Of a stretch of DNA of 64,000 nt, positions 1-6,850 are shown in pieces. Location of the stretch: positions 124,001-188,000 of the forward strand of contig CAVSJJ010000001.1 in NCBI GenBank assembly GCA_963728395.1, given 5' to 3'. A program made the translations under genes and the position numbers. The notes beneath the pieces were generated by a model. It was not told the origin of the DNA. It saw only the letters and a program-made list of their open reading frames with translations, and searched no databases. Position 1 is the stretch's first letter. Each line of letters opens with the position of its first letter. The stretch is from CAVSJJ01 sp963728395. GTDB taxonomy: Bacteria; Actinomycetota; Actinomycetes; Actinomycetales; Dermatophilaceae.

Positions 1-373
1 CGAGCGAACGGAGGGCGCCGGTGACCAGGAGGAACTGCTGAATCGCCGGCTCGTGCTCCTCGGTGAGCCGGTCGCACGTCTCCAGTACGGCCGTCGCGGC
101 GGTCCACGAAGGGTAGTCGCGAGCGATGGCGTCGCCCCACGGCGCGAGCGTCTCGGCCTGGGTGACCGTGTCGAGGTTGCGGCCCTCATAGGCCTGGACG
201 TCGATGAGCATCGCCGGCTCGAGCCGGGCACCGAACCGCGAGGTCGTGCGACGCACGCCCTTGCCGACCGCGCGGACCTTGCCGAACCGACGGGTGAGCA
301 GGGTGATGATCCGGTCGGCCTCCCCCAGCTTGTGGGTGCGCAGGACGACCGCCTCGTCACGGTAGAGCGGCAC
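1..373 (-). CDS. recO: DNA repair protein RecO, N-terminal part (runs off the left edge)
   Basis: RecO loads RecA onto SSB-coated single-stranded DNA in RecFOR recombination. The reverse strand from 373 reads MPLYRDEAVVLRTHKLGEAD, then RIITLLTRRFGKVRAVGKGV and further OB-fold sequence ending in a GRNLDTVTQAE stretch. This is the typical start of actinobacterial RecO. About 124 codons are present and the C-terminal helical and zinc-binding part lies outside the window. The start is a GTG directly behind a run of seven Gs that can act as ribosome binding site. It diverges from the gene at 466. In related genomes recO follows era and leuA in the same direction, as it does here with three extra genes between. 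Confidence 0.93.
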   Translation of the reverse strand, partial: MPLYRDEAVVLRTHKLGEADRIITLLTRRFGKVRAVGKGVRRTTSRFGARLEPAMLIDVQAYEGRNLDTVTQAETLAPWGDAIARDYPSWTAATAVLETCDRLTEEHEPAIQQFLLVTGALRSL

Positions 374-465
374 CCCCCCATTGTCGGGGGTCGCGACGAG
401 TTGCCGGGTATGCCGCCCCGGCCGGTCGCGCCGAGCCCCCACCGGCGGGCGCCTATCGTGGCTGC

Positions 466-1155
466 GTGACCCCGCCCGAGCCCTTCTTCGAGCCACTGCC
501 CGCGCCCCCCGAGCACCTCCAGGACGCCCCCCGGGTCTATCCCGACCTGCCCTTCCAGGTGCCGATGAACATGGTCGGGGTCCCGGTGGCCCTGCGGCTC
601 GGGCTGGCCCGTGGCCGGGACACCCTCGTCGTGCTCAGCCATGTCGTCGTCTACCAGCGCGGGATCACCCTCACCGTCGACAGCTGGGTCCGTCCCGGCA
701 CCGAGCTGTCCGAGGCGGGCCGGTCCTGGGAGGCCCTGCGACCCCGGTTCGGGGTCCTGCTCGAGGACGGGACGAGGGTGGGACACGACCCGCTGCTCGG
801 TTGGCAGGCCCAGGCGGGCGAGCTCGGCGGGGCCGCCGGCCCGGTCGCGCCGGGCCTGGTCCAGGTCGACGGATCCTCCAGCCTGCTGACCACGAGCACG
901 ACGTGGTGGCTCTACCCCTTCCCGAGCGGGCTGCGGCTCGACCTCGTCGTCGCGTGGGCGGACCGGGGCATCCCGGAGTCGATGACGACGCTCGACCTCG
1001 CGCCCATACACTCCTCGGCCGTCCTCGCCGAGCCGCTCTGGCCGCTGCCCGAGCCGCCGGCGCAGCCCGGTCCGATCGGCGACGGGCGGCCGATGGGGAC
1101 GGCGCCGGGCCCGGGCACCGATCCTGCGGACCCCGGCGTACCGCCGGTGCCGTGA
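466..1155 (+). CDS. conserved-type hypothetical protein, 229 aa, divergent from recO
   Basis: I do not recognise a named family. The protein starts MTPPEPFFEPLPAPP, then has an alternating hydrophobic beta-strand pattern over residues 35-170 (VALRLGLARG, TLVVLSHVVVYQRGITLTV, WWLYPFPSGLRLDLVVAWA) and ends in a proline- and glycine-rich tail. No signal peptide or membrane helix is evident, so it looks like a cytosolic beta-rich protein. The GTG start has TATCGT at 454-459, six bases upstream, so the mRNA is probably leaderless. The gene ends 19 bp before the aldo/keto reductase, which could be co-transcribed. Confidence 0.78.
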   Translation: MTPPEPFFEPLPAPPEHLQDAPRVYPDLPFQVPMNMVGVPVALRLGLARGRDTLVVLSHVVVYQRGITLTVDSWVRPGTELSEAGRSWEALRPRFGVLLEDGTRVGHDPLLGWQAQAGELGGAAGPVAPGLVQVDGSSSLLTTSTTWWLYPFPSGLRLDLVVAWADRGIPESMTTLDLAPIHSSAVLAEPLWPLPEPPAQPGPIGDGRPMGTAPGPGTDPADPGVPPVP

Positions 1156-1174
1156 GGCGGCATACGGTGGAGGA

Positions 1175-2185
1175 ATGGACTATCGATACCTCGGCAACAG
1201 CGGACTGAAGATCTCCGAGATCACCTACGGCAACTGGCTCACCCATGGCTCGCAGGTGGAGAACGACGTGGCGACGCAGTGCGTCCACGCGGCGCTCGAG
1301 AACGAGATCAGCACCTTCGACACGGCGGACGTCTACGCCAACACGGCGGCCGAGACCGTCCTCGGCGAGGCCCTGAAGGGTCAGCGCCGGGAGAGCCTGG
1401 AGATCTTCACGAAGGTCTACTGGCCGACCGGCCCCGGGGGCAAGAACGACACCGGCCTGTCCCGCAAGCACATCATGGAGTCGATCAACGGGTCGCTGAC
1501 CCGCCTCCAGACCGACTACGTCGATCTCTACCAGGCCCACCGCTACGACACCGAGACCCCGCTCGAGGAGACGATGCAGGCCTTCGCGGACATCGTCCGG
1601 CAGGGCAAGGCGCTCTACATCGGCGTGAGCGAGTGGACCGCGGACCAGATCCGCGCCGGGCACGCGCTGGCGCAGGACCTCGGCTTCCAGCTCATCTCGA
1701 GCCAGCCGCAGTACTCGATGCTGTGGCGGGTCATCGAGGGCGAGGTCGTCCCCGCCTGCGAGGAGCTCGGGATCAGCCAGATCGTCTGGAGCCCGATCGC
1801 CCAGGGCGTGCTGACCGGCAAGTACCGGCCCGGCCAGGCCCCGCCGGCCGGATCGCGGGCGACGGACGAGAAGGGGGGCGCCGACATGATCAAGCGGTTC
1901 ATGCGTGACGACGTCCTCGAGCGGGTGCAGGCCCTGGGGCCGATCGCCGACGAGGCGGGCCTGTCGATGGCCCAGCTCGCCGTGGCCTGGGTGCTGCAGA
2001 ACGACAACGTCGCAGCCGCCCTCGTCGGGGCCTCGCGTCCCGAGCAGGTGGCCGAGAACGTCAAGGCGGCCGGCGTCCGGCTCGAGCCCGAGCTGATGGC
2101 ACGGATCGATGAGACCCTGGGCGACGTCGTCGAGCGCGACCCCGGCAAGACGGCCGAGACGGCGCCGAAGACCCGCGTCGCCTGA
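1175..2185 (+). CDS. aldo/keto reductase (potassium-channel beta-subunit-like, AKR6/14 type)
   Basis: Cytosolic NADPH-dependent reductase of aldehydes and ketones; the substrate cannot be told from sequence. The AKR catalytic tetrad is visible as D49 and Y54 in FDTADVYAN, K80 in FTKVYW and H122 in YQAHRYD. The NADPH-binding end reads ALVGASRPEQVAENVKA. The length of 336 aa fits the family, and the start MDYRYLGNSGLKIS matches YghZ and Kv-beta-like enzymes. The ATG follows GGAGGA with ordinary spacing. It may be read through from the gene at 466. Two strong hairpins follow the stop codon. Confidence 0.94.
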   Translation: MDYRYLGNSGLKISEITYGNWLTHGSQVENDVATQCVHAALENEISTFDTADVYANTAAETVLGEALKGQRRESLEIFTKVYWPTGPGGKNDTGLSRKHIMESINGSLTRLQTDYVDLYQAHRYDTETPLEETMQAFADIVRQGKALYIGVSEWTADQIRAGHALAQDLGFQLISSQPQYSMLWRVIEGEVVPACEELGISQIVWSPIAQGVLTGKYRPGQAPPAGSRATDEKGGADMIKRFMRDDVLERVQALGPIADEAGLSMAQLAVAWVLQNDNVAAALVGASRPEQVAENVKAAGVRLEPELMARIDETLGDVVERDPGKTAETAPKTRVA

Positions 2186-2211
2186 GCCGGGACCCCCACC
2201 ACCGCGAGAGA

Positions 2212-2318
2212 GACACCTGCCCACCCCCCGCAAAGGGTGGGCAGTGTCCGTTCCGGCCCCCGCGAGGGGTGGGGATGTGCCTCTTCCGGGCGCCTGAAGG
2301 GGCACATCCCCACCTCTC
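2212..2318. terminator. two consecutive strong hairpins after the aldo/keto reductase
   Basis: The first hairpin (2212-2226 with 2235-2248) pairs GACACCTGCCCACCC with GGGTGGGCAGTGTC, with one bulged C. The second (2264-2281 with 2301-2318) has an 18-bp stem with one mismatch, and its 3' arm contains GGCACATCCCCACC. No T-tract follows, as is common for GC-rich terminators. They separate the aldo/keto reductase from the SOS box of the next gene. Confidence 0.6.
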
Positions 2319-2328
2319 GACGCCGGGG

Positions 2329-2344
2329 TCGAACAGGTGTTCGA
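2329..2344. promoter_or_regulatory. LexA-binding SOS box in front of the alkB-like gene
   Basis: TCGAACAGGTGTTCGA is a perfect palindrome matching the actinobacterial SOS box (CGAAC-N4-GTTCG). It sits directly upstream of a TATCGT -10 box (2352-2357) and the ATG at 2364, so bound LexA would block RNA polymerase. Confidence 0.87.
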
Positions 2345-2363
2345 TCTTTGCTATCGTGAGGTG

Positions 2364-2990
2364 ATGAACGGGCTCCAGGGCTCCCTCCTCGATGTCGCCG
2401 ACGACCTCGCCTTCCGGTCGCTCGCGGGTCACGTGACCCGCACCCCGCTGGCCTTCGGCGCCTGGCTCGACGTCCGGCGCGGCTGGCTGGCGGGGGCGGA
2501 CCGGCTCTTCGACGCGTTGCGGCGCGACGTGCCATGGCAGGCCGAGCGACGGCAGATGTACGACACGATCGTCGACGTGCCGCGCCTCACCCGGTTCTAC
2601 GCCGAGGGCGAGCAGCTCCCCCATCCGGTGCTCGAGGACGCCCGGGACCGGCTGAGCGCCTACTACGAGGGGGAGCTCGGCGAGCCGTTCGTCACCGCGG
2701 GTCTGTGCCTCTACCGCGACGGCCACGACTCGGTGGCGTGGCACGGCGACCGGATCGGCCGCTCCCAGGGCCACGACACGATCGTCGCCATCCTCTCGGT
2801 CGGCGAGGACCGGCCGCTGGTCCTGCGCCCTCGCGGTGGCGGTCCCTCGCGCAAGGTCGCCGCCGGACACGGCGACCTCGTCGTCATGGGCGGCTCGTGC
2901 CAGCGCAGCTGGGACCACGCCGTCCTGAAGACCACCCAGCCGGTGGGCCCTCGGATCTCGATCCAGTTCCGGGTGCGCGGGGTGCGCTGA
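2364..2990 (+). CDS. AlkB-like Fe(II)/2-oxoglutarate dioxygenase (alkylation repair)
   Basis: AlkB proteins demethylate alkylated bases in DNA or RNA by oxidation. In this 208-aa protein the iron ligands are H127 and D129 in AWHGDRIG and H185 in SWDHAV. The 2-oxoglutarate-binding arginines are in RISIQFRVRG at the C-terminus. A typical substrate-loop region, RQMYDTIVDVPRLTRFY, lies near residue 70. I chose the ATG at 2364. A GTG at 2337 in the same frame lies inside the LexA box, and TATCGT at 2352-2357 places the transcript start at or next to the ATG. The gene stands alone with its own SOS box, so it should be damage-induced. Whether it repairs DNA, RNA or protein is not proven by sequence. 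Confidence 0.88.
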   Translation: MNGLQGSLLDVADDLAFRSLAGHVTRTPLAFGAWLDVRRGWLAGADRLFDALRRDVPWQAERRQMYDTIVDVPRLTRFYAEGEQLPHPVLEDARDRLSAYYEGELGEPFVTAGLCLYRDGHDSVAWHGDRIGRSQGHDTIVAILSVGEDRPLVLRPRGGGPSRKVAAGHGDLVVMGGSCQRSWDHAVLKTTQPVGPRISIQFRVRGVR

Positions 2991-2997
2991 GCGGCAT

Positions 2998-3020
2998 CGG
3001 TATGCCGCCGCGGCATACCG
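2998..3020. terminator. bidirectional hairpin built from two inverted octamers
   Basis: CGGTATGCCG (2998-3007) pairs perfectly with CGGCATACCG (3011-3020) across a 3-nt loop, between the convergent alkB-like and enoyl-CoA hydratase genes. Each arm contains the dispersed octamer GTATGCCG. There is no T-tract. Confidence 0.7.
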
Positions 3021-3053
3021 GTCACGGCCCCCGGGCCCGGCGGCCGGCTCGGC

Positions 3054-3827
3054 TCAGGGGCGGCTCGTGTACCGGGCGGGCCGCTTGTCGAGGAAGGCGG
3101 CGATCCCCTCCTGAGCATCCTCGTGGACGGCGGCCGCGGACATCATCTCGACGGCGAGGTCGTAGGCCCGGGCCTGGTCGAGGTCGACCTGGGCGTAGAA
3201 GGTGCGCTTGCCCAAGGTCCTGGACCACGCGCTCCCGCGGGTGACCCGCGCGACGAGCGCGGCGACGGCGTCGTCGAGCTCGGCCGCCGGGACGACTTGG
3301 TTGACCAGGCCCCAGTCGGCCGCCGTCGCCGCGTCGACGACGTCGCCGGACAGGGCCATCTCGAGGGCCCTCTTGCGCCCGACGTTGCGGGCGACGGCGA
3401 CGAGGGGGGTGTGACAGAACAGCCCGCCCTTGCCGCCCGGAATGGCGAAACCCGCGGTGTCGGCTGCGACGGCGAGGTCACAGGACGCGACGAGCTGGCA
3501 GCCGGCGGCCGTCGCCAACGCATGCACCTTGGCGATCACCGGCTGCGGGATCTGCTGGATCGTCGTCATCATCTCGGTGCACTGGAGGAAGACGTCCCGC
3601 GCCTCGCGCAGGTCGACCCCACGCATGTCGCCGAAGTTGTGCCCGGCGGAGAAGACCGGACCCTCGGCGGCGAGGACGACGGCGAGGGCGTCGGAGCGGG
3701 CCACCTCGCGCAGCGCCCCGGTGAGGTCGGCCATCACCTGGGTCGAGAGGGCGTTGCGCTTCTCCGGCCGGCTCAGGGTGATCGTGCTCGTCGCTCCGTC
3801 GCGCTCGACGCGCAGGTTGTCGCTCAT
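3054..3827 (-). CDS. enoyl-CoA hydratase/isomerase (crotonase) family protein
   Basis: Crotonase-fold enzyme of 257 aa that should bind an acyl-CoA thioester in the cytosol. The oxyanion-hole segments are present: FSAGHNFGD near residue 61 and AAGCQLVASCDLA near residue 109. The segment that carries the first catalytic glutamate in classical enoyl-CoA hydratase reads GGKGGLFCHTPLVAVARNVG and has no Glu. It therefore resembles the ECHDC3-like subgroup more than a standard beta-oxidation hydratase, and the reaction is uncertain. It lies downstream of leuA on the same strand, but a very strong hairpin separates them. Confidence 0.92.
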   Translation of the reverse strand: MSDNLRVERDGATSTITLSRPEKRNALSTQVMADLTGALREVARSDALAVVLAAEGPVFSAGHNFGDMRGVDLREARDVFLQCTEMMTTIQQIPQPVIAKVHALATAAGCQLVASCDLAVAADTAGFAIPGGKGGLFCHTPLVAVARNVGRKRALEMALSGDVVDAATAADWGLVNQVVPAAELDDAVAALVARVTRGSAWSRTLGKRTFYAQVDLDQARAYDLAVEMMSAAAVHEDAQEGIAAFLDKRPARYTSRP

Positions 3828-3856
3828 CGACCCAGCATCGCACCCCAGCCCGGGCG

Positions 3857-3902
3857 GGTGCTCGCGCGGGCGTCCGGGAACCCGGACGTCCGCGCGAGCA
3901 CC
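3857..3902 (-). terminator. 22-bp stem terminator behind leuA
   Basis: Arms 3857-3878 and 3881-3902 pair over 22 bp with one mismatch and an AA loop. The hairpin begins 28 bp past the leuA stop codon in the leuA direction. Confidence 0.75.
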
Positions 3903-3929
3903 GCGCCGGGAGAGACCCCGAGGGCAGGC

Positions 3930-5726
3930 TCAGGGGCGGCGGAGCGACACCTCGGCGGCCCCGTCGTCCTCGCGAGGATCCTCGGGCGCGGCCGCGGCGT
4001 CGCGCTCGGCCCGGTTCACGGCGGACATGATGGCCCGCAGCGAGGCCTTGACGATCGACTCGTGCAGGCCGACGCCCCACAGCACCCGGTCTCCCACCGC
4101 GCACTCGATGTAGGCCGCGGCCCGCGCGTCGCCGCCGGCGCTCATGGCGTGCTCGGCGTAGTCGAGGACCCGGACGTCGACACCGAGCGGCTGGAGCGCG
4201 TCGATGAACGCGGCGATCGGCCCGTTGCCGTTGCCGTGGATCTCGACCTCCTGACCCCCGTCGGTGATGATCGCGTCGATGTGGTCGCCGCCCTGGTCCG
4301 AGCTGGTGATCGTCGAGCGCACCGGGGCGAAGCGACCCCAGCGGCGGTGGGCATCGAGGGCGTGGAGGTACTCGTCCTCGAACATGTCCCACAGCTGCTG
4401 GGAGCTCAGTTCGCCACCCTCGGCGTCGGCGCGGGTCTGGACGACCTTGGAGAACTCGACCTGCAGCCGACGCGGCAGGTCGAGGCCGTGGTCGCTCTTG
4501 ATGAGGTAGGAGACCCCGCCCTTGCCGGACTGGCTGTTGACGCGGACGACGGCCTCGTAGGAGCGCCCGATGTCGTGCGGGTCGATCGGCAGGTAGGGAA
4601 CGCCCCAGTCGATGTGGTCGATGTCGGTGCCGGCGTCGACGGCGCGGCGGCTCATGTCGTCGAAGCCCTTCTTGATGGCGTCCTGGTGCGAGCCGGAGAA
4701 GGCCGTGTAGACGAGATCGCCGCCCCAGGGGTGGCGCTCGTGGACCGGCAGCTGGTTGCAGTACTCGACGGTGCGCCGGATCCCGGCCATGTCGGAGAAG
4801 TCGATCTCGGGGTCGATGCCCTGACTGTAGAGGTTCATCCCGAGGGTGACGAGGTCGACGTTGCCGGTGCGCTCACCGTTGCCGAACAGGCACCCCTCGA
4901 TCCGGTCGGCACCGGCGAGGAAGCCGAGCTCGGCCGCCGCGATCCCCTCGCCGCGGTCGTTGTGCGGGTGGAGCGAGACGACGACGGACTCGCGCCGCTC
5001 GAGGTGACGGATCATCCACTCGATCGAGTCGGCGTAGACGTTCGGCGTCGCCATCTCCACCGTCGCGGGGAGGTTGACGATCATCTTGTGGTCCGGCGTC
5101 GGATCGATGATGTCGATGACCTCGTTGCAGATCCGCGCCGCGAAGTCCAACTCGGTCCCGGTGTAGGACTCCGGCGAGTACTCGTAGAAGACCGTCGTCT
5201 CGGGCACCGTCTCCTCGAGCTTGCGGCACAGCCGCGCCGCCTGGAGGGCGATGTCGACGATGCCGTCCTGGTCCAGGCCGAAGACGACGCGGCGCTGGAG
5301 GACCGACGTCGAGTTGTAGAAGTGGACAATGGCCTGCTTGCTGCCCCGGATGGCGTCGTAGGTGCGCTCGATCAGGTGGTCGCGGGCCTGGGTGAGGACC
5401 TGGATGGTCACGTCGTCGGGGATGTGCCCGCCGTCGATGAGCTCGCGACAGAAGTCGAAGTCGGTCTGGCTCGCGCTGGGGAAACCGACCTCGATCTCCT
5501 TGTAGCCCATCCGGACCAGGAGCTTGAACATCCGCATCTTGCGCTCGGTGTCCATCGGGTCGATGAGCGCCTGGTTGCCGTCGCGCAGGTCGACCGCGCA
5601 CCAGCGGGGGGCCCTCGTCGCCACGGCGTCGGGCCAGGTGCGGTCGGGCAGGTAGACCTGGATCTGGTCCTGGAAGGGAACGTACTTCTGGCTCGGCATG
5701 CCCGAGGGCTGCTGGGGGTGGATCAT
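3930..5726 (-). CDS. leuA: 2-isopropylmalate synthase
   Basis: Catalyses the first committed step of leucine biosynthesis: acetyl-CoA plus 2-oxoisovalerate gives 2-isopropylmalate, in the cytosol. The 598-aa protein has the synthase barrel with APRWCAVDLRDGNQAL (metal- and substrate-binding Arg-Asp), HPHNDRGEGIAAAELG (metal-binding histidines) and GNGERTGNVDL. A C-terminal regulatory domain ends in IMSAVNRAER, the site of leucine feedback inhibition in this family. The actinobacterial form with an MIHPQQPSGMPSQKYVPF start and about 600 residues is seen. The ATG lacks a strong Shine-Dalgarno. A short leucine-rich leader peptide lies upstream (5801-5845), so attenuation by leucine supply is likely. 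Confidence 0.98.
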   Translation of the reverse strand: MIHPQQPSGMPSQKYVPFQDQIQVYLPDRTWPDAVATRAPRWCAVDLRDGNQALIDPMDTERKMRMFKLLVRMGYKEIEVGFPSASQTDFDFCRELIDGGHIPDDVTIQVLTQARDHLIERTYDAIRGSKQAIVHFYNSTSVLQRRVVFGLDQDGIVDIALQAARLCRKLEETVPETTVFYEYSPESYTGTELDFAARICNEVIDIIDPTPDHKMIVNLPATVEMATPNVYADSIEWMIRHLERRESVVVSLHPHNDRGEGIAAAELGFLAGADRIEGCLFGNGERTGNVDLVTLGMNLYSQGIDPEIDFSDMAGIRRTVEYCNQLPVHERHPWGGDLVYTAFSGSHQDAIKKGFDDMSRRAVDAGTDIDHIDWGVPYLPIDPHDIGRSYEAVVRVNSQSGKGGVSYLIKSDHGLDLPRRLQVEFSKVVQTRADAEGGELSSQQLWDMFEDEYLHALDAHRRWGRFAPVRSTITSSDQGGDHIDAIITDGGQEVEIHGNGNGPIAAFIDALQPLGVDVRVLDYAEHAMSAGGDARAAAYIECAVGDRVLWGVGLHESIVKASLRAIMSAVNRAERDAAAAPEDPREDDGAAEVSLRRP

Positions 5727-5800
5727 TGGTGGTTCACGCCTCTGGGGGTCTCGTCGGGTTCAGCCGGGACAGCAGCGACTCCGCGACGAGGGGCGGCCGA

Positions 5801-5845
5801 TCAGGCCCCGCCGCGGCACCGAAGCAGGAGGCGCGAGTAACGCAC
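5801..5845 (-). CDS. probable leuA leader peptide (MRYSRLLLRCRGGA)
   Basis: A 14-codon reading frame with three consecutive leucine codons (CTC CTG CTT) starts at a GTG seven bases behind CATACT, a likely -10 box. It ends 74 bp before leuA. A GC-rich inverted repeat overlaps its end. Leader-peptide or pseudoknot control of leuA has been predicted for actinobacteria, so this is the likely sensor of charged tRNA-Leu. The rest of the 228-bp gap back to the dimethylarginine hydrolase shows only two octamer copies. Confidence 0.6.
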   Translation of the reverse strand: MRYSRLLLRCRGGA

Positions 5846-5954
5846 GGCAGCAAGTATGCCGCGCGCCCGCGCCGTGGTCCACCTCGTGGGACGACGCGCC
5901 CACGATCCGGACCGGCCCACGGCATACCGACGGAGGCGACGTCACGGACCCGGT

Positions 5955-6722
5955 TCAGCCTCGCAGCCGGACGGACAGACAGGTGACGCAGCCCTCCATC
6001 TTCTCGAACTCGGAGATGTCGACGGTGCGCACGTCGTAGCCCTCGGCCGTGAGCGCCTCCGCGTCGCGGACGGCGCTCGCCGCGAGGAGGAGCCGGTTCC
6101 CGCCGAGGAGGACGACATGCGAGCCCGGCTCCTCGAGCGAGGCCCGGAAACCCGGGAACGCCTCGGCGTCGTCGACGACCGGCGGCCAGCCGATGACGGT
6201 GCCGTCGGGCAGGGCCGTGCACGCGCTCTTCAGGTGCAGCGCGCGCGAGACCGGCACCGCCTGGACCCGCACCCCGAACTCCTGCAGGTGCCGGGCGAAC
6301 TGCTGGATGCCGACGCCGTTGGTCCGTCCGCCGATCCCGACGTATGCCGTGCCGTCGTGCTTGAGGACGTCACCGCCGTCGAGGGTGCCGGGCTCCTCGA
6401 TCCGCGCGATCCGGTACCCGAGGTCGCGCAGCGCCGACTCGACGGCGAGCGGCTCCTCGCGCCGCGAGGGCGCACCGGACCGGGCGATGACGGCGAGGTC
6501 GCCGTAGACGACGACCGGGTCCTCGATGAAGACCGCGTCCGGGCAGTCGTCGGCCGGGTCGACCTCGAGGGTCTGCCAGCCGGCGTCCCGGAGGGTGGCG
6601 ACGTAGGCCCGCCACTGCCCGAGCGCGAGGTCGGGGTCGACCGGGACCCGGTCGAGGTGGGTGATCTCGCCGTCGGCGAGGCGCGGACCGGGGCGGCGCA
6701 CGAGGGCGCGGGTGCCGTGCAT
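5955..6722 (-). CDS. dimethylarginine dimethylaminohydrolase family protein
   Basis: Amidinotransferase/arginine-deiminase-fold hydrolase of 255 aa; DDAH converts N-omega,N-omega-dimethylarginine to citrulline and dimethylamine. Visible features are FIEDP (residues 66-69, substrate-binding acids), LDGGDVL at 114-120, the catalytic H163 in ALHLKSACTALPDG and the nucleophile C248 in EGCVTCLSVRL. The ATG at 6722 has TAGGCA about seven bases upstream, so it is probably leaderless. The physiological substrate could be arginine itself or a methylarginine; family assignment is firm, substrate is not. Confidence 0.9.
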   Translation of the reverse strand: MHGTRALVRRPGPRLADGEITHLDRVPVDPDLALGQWRAYVATLRDAGWQTLEVDPADDCPDAVFIEDPVVVYGDLAVIARSGAPSRREEPLAVESALRDLGYRIARIEEPGTLDGGDVLKHDGTAYVGIGGRTNGVGIQQFARHLQEFGVRVQAVPVSRALHLKSACTALPDGTVIGWPPVVDDAEAFPGFRASLEEPGSHVVLLGGNRLLLAASAVRDAEALTAEGYDVRTVDISEFEKMEGCVTCLSVRLRG

Positions 6723-6797
6723 GGGTTCTGCCTATCACGGCGCGCGGACCCCGGGGCGAATGACCCCGCCCCTCGACGGGCACAAGACGGGCGGACC

Positions 6798-6826
6798 TAC
6801 TGTTCAGTAAGGTGAGACTTACCTCG
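6798..6826. promoter_or_regulatory. two overlapping operator-like palindromes before the acyl-CoA dehydrogenase
   Basis: TACTGTTCAGTA (6798-6809) is a TetR-type inverted repeat. Immediately overlapping it, TAAGGTGAGACTTACCTCG (6808-6826) matches the 19-bp DtxR/IdeR iron-box consensus at most positions of both half sites (AGGT and ACCT). Either could be the true operator. Confidence 0.5.
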
Positions 6827-6850
6827 CTGACGAGGGAGAGGAACGCAACC

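Noticed and set aside
2337..2363. GTG at 2337 as start of the alkB-like gene
   Set aside because: It lies inside the LexA palindrome and upstream of the -10 box, so it would not be in the transcript.
3123..5840. Very long open frames antisense to leuA, the subtilase and lhr (for example 3123-5840 plus, 30122-33178 plus, 56557-60180 minus)
   Set aside because: They mirror real genes on the other strand. Open antisense frames arise from the GC-rich third positions, and their translations are Arg/Gly/Asp-rich without any family motif.
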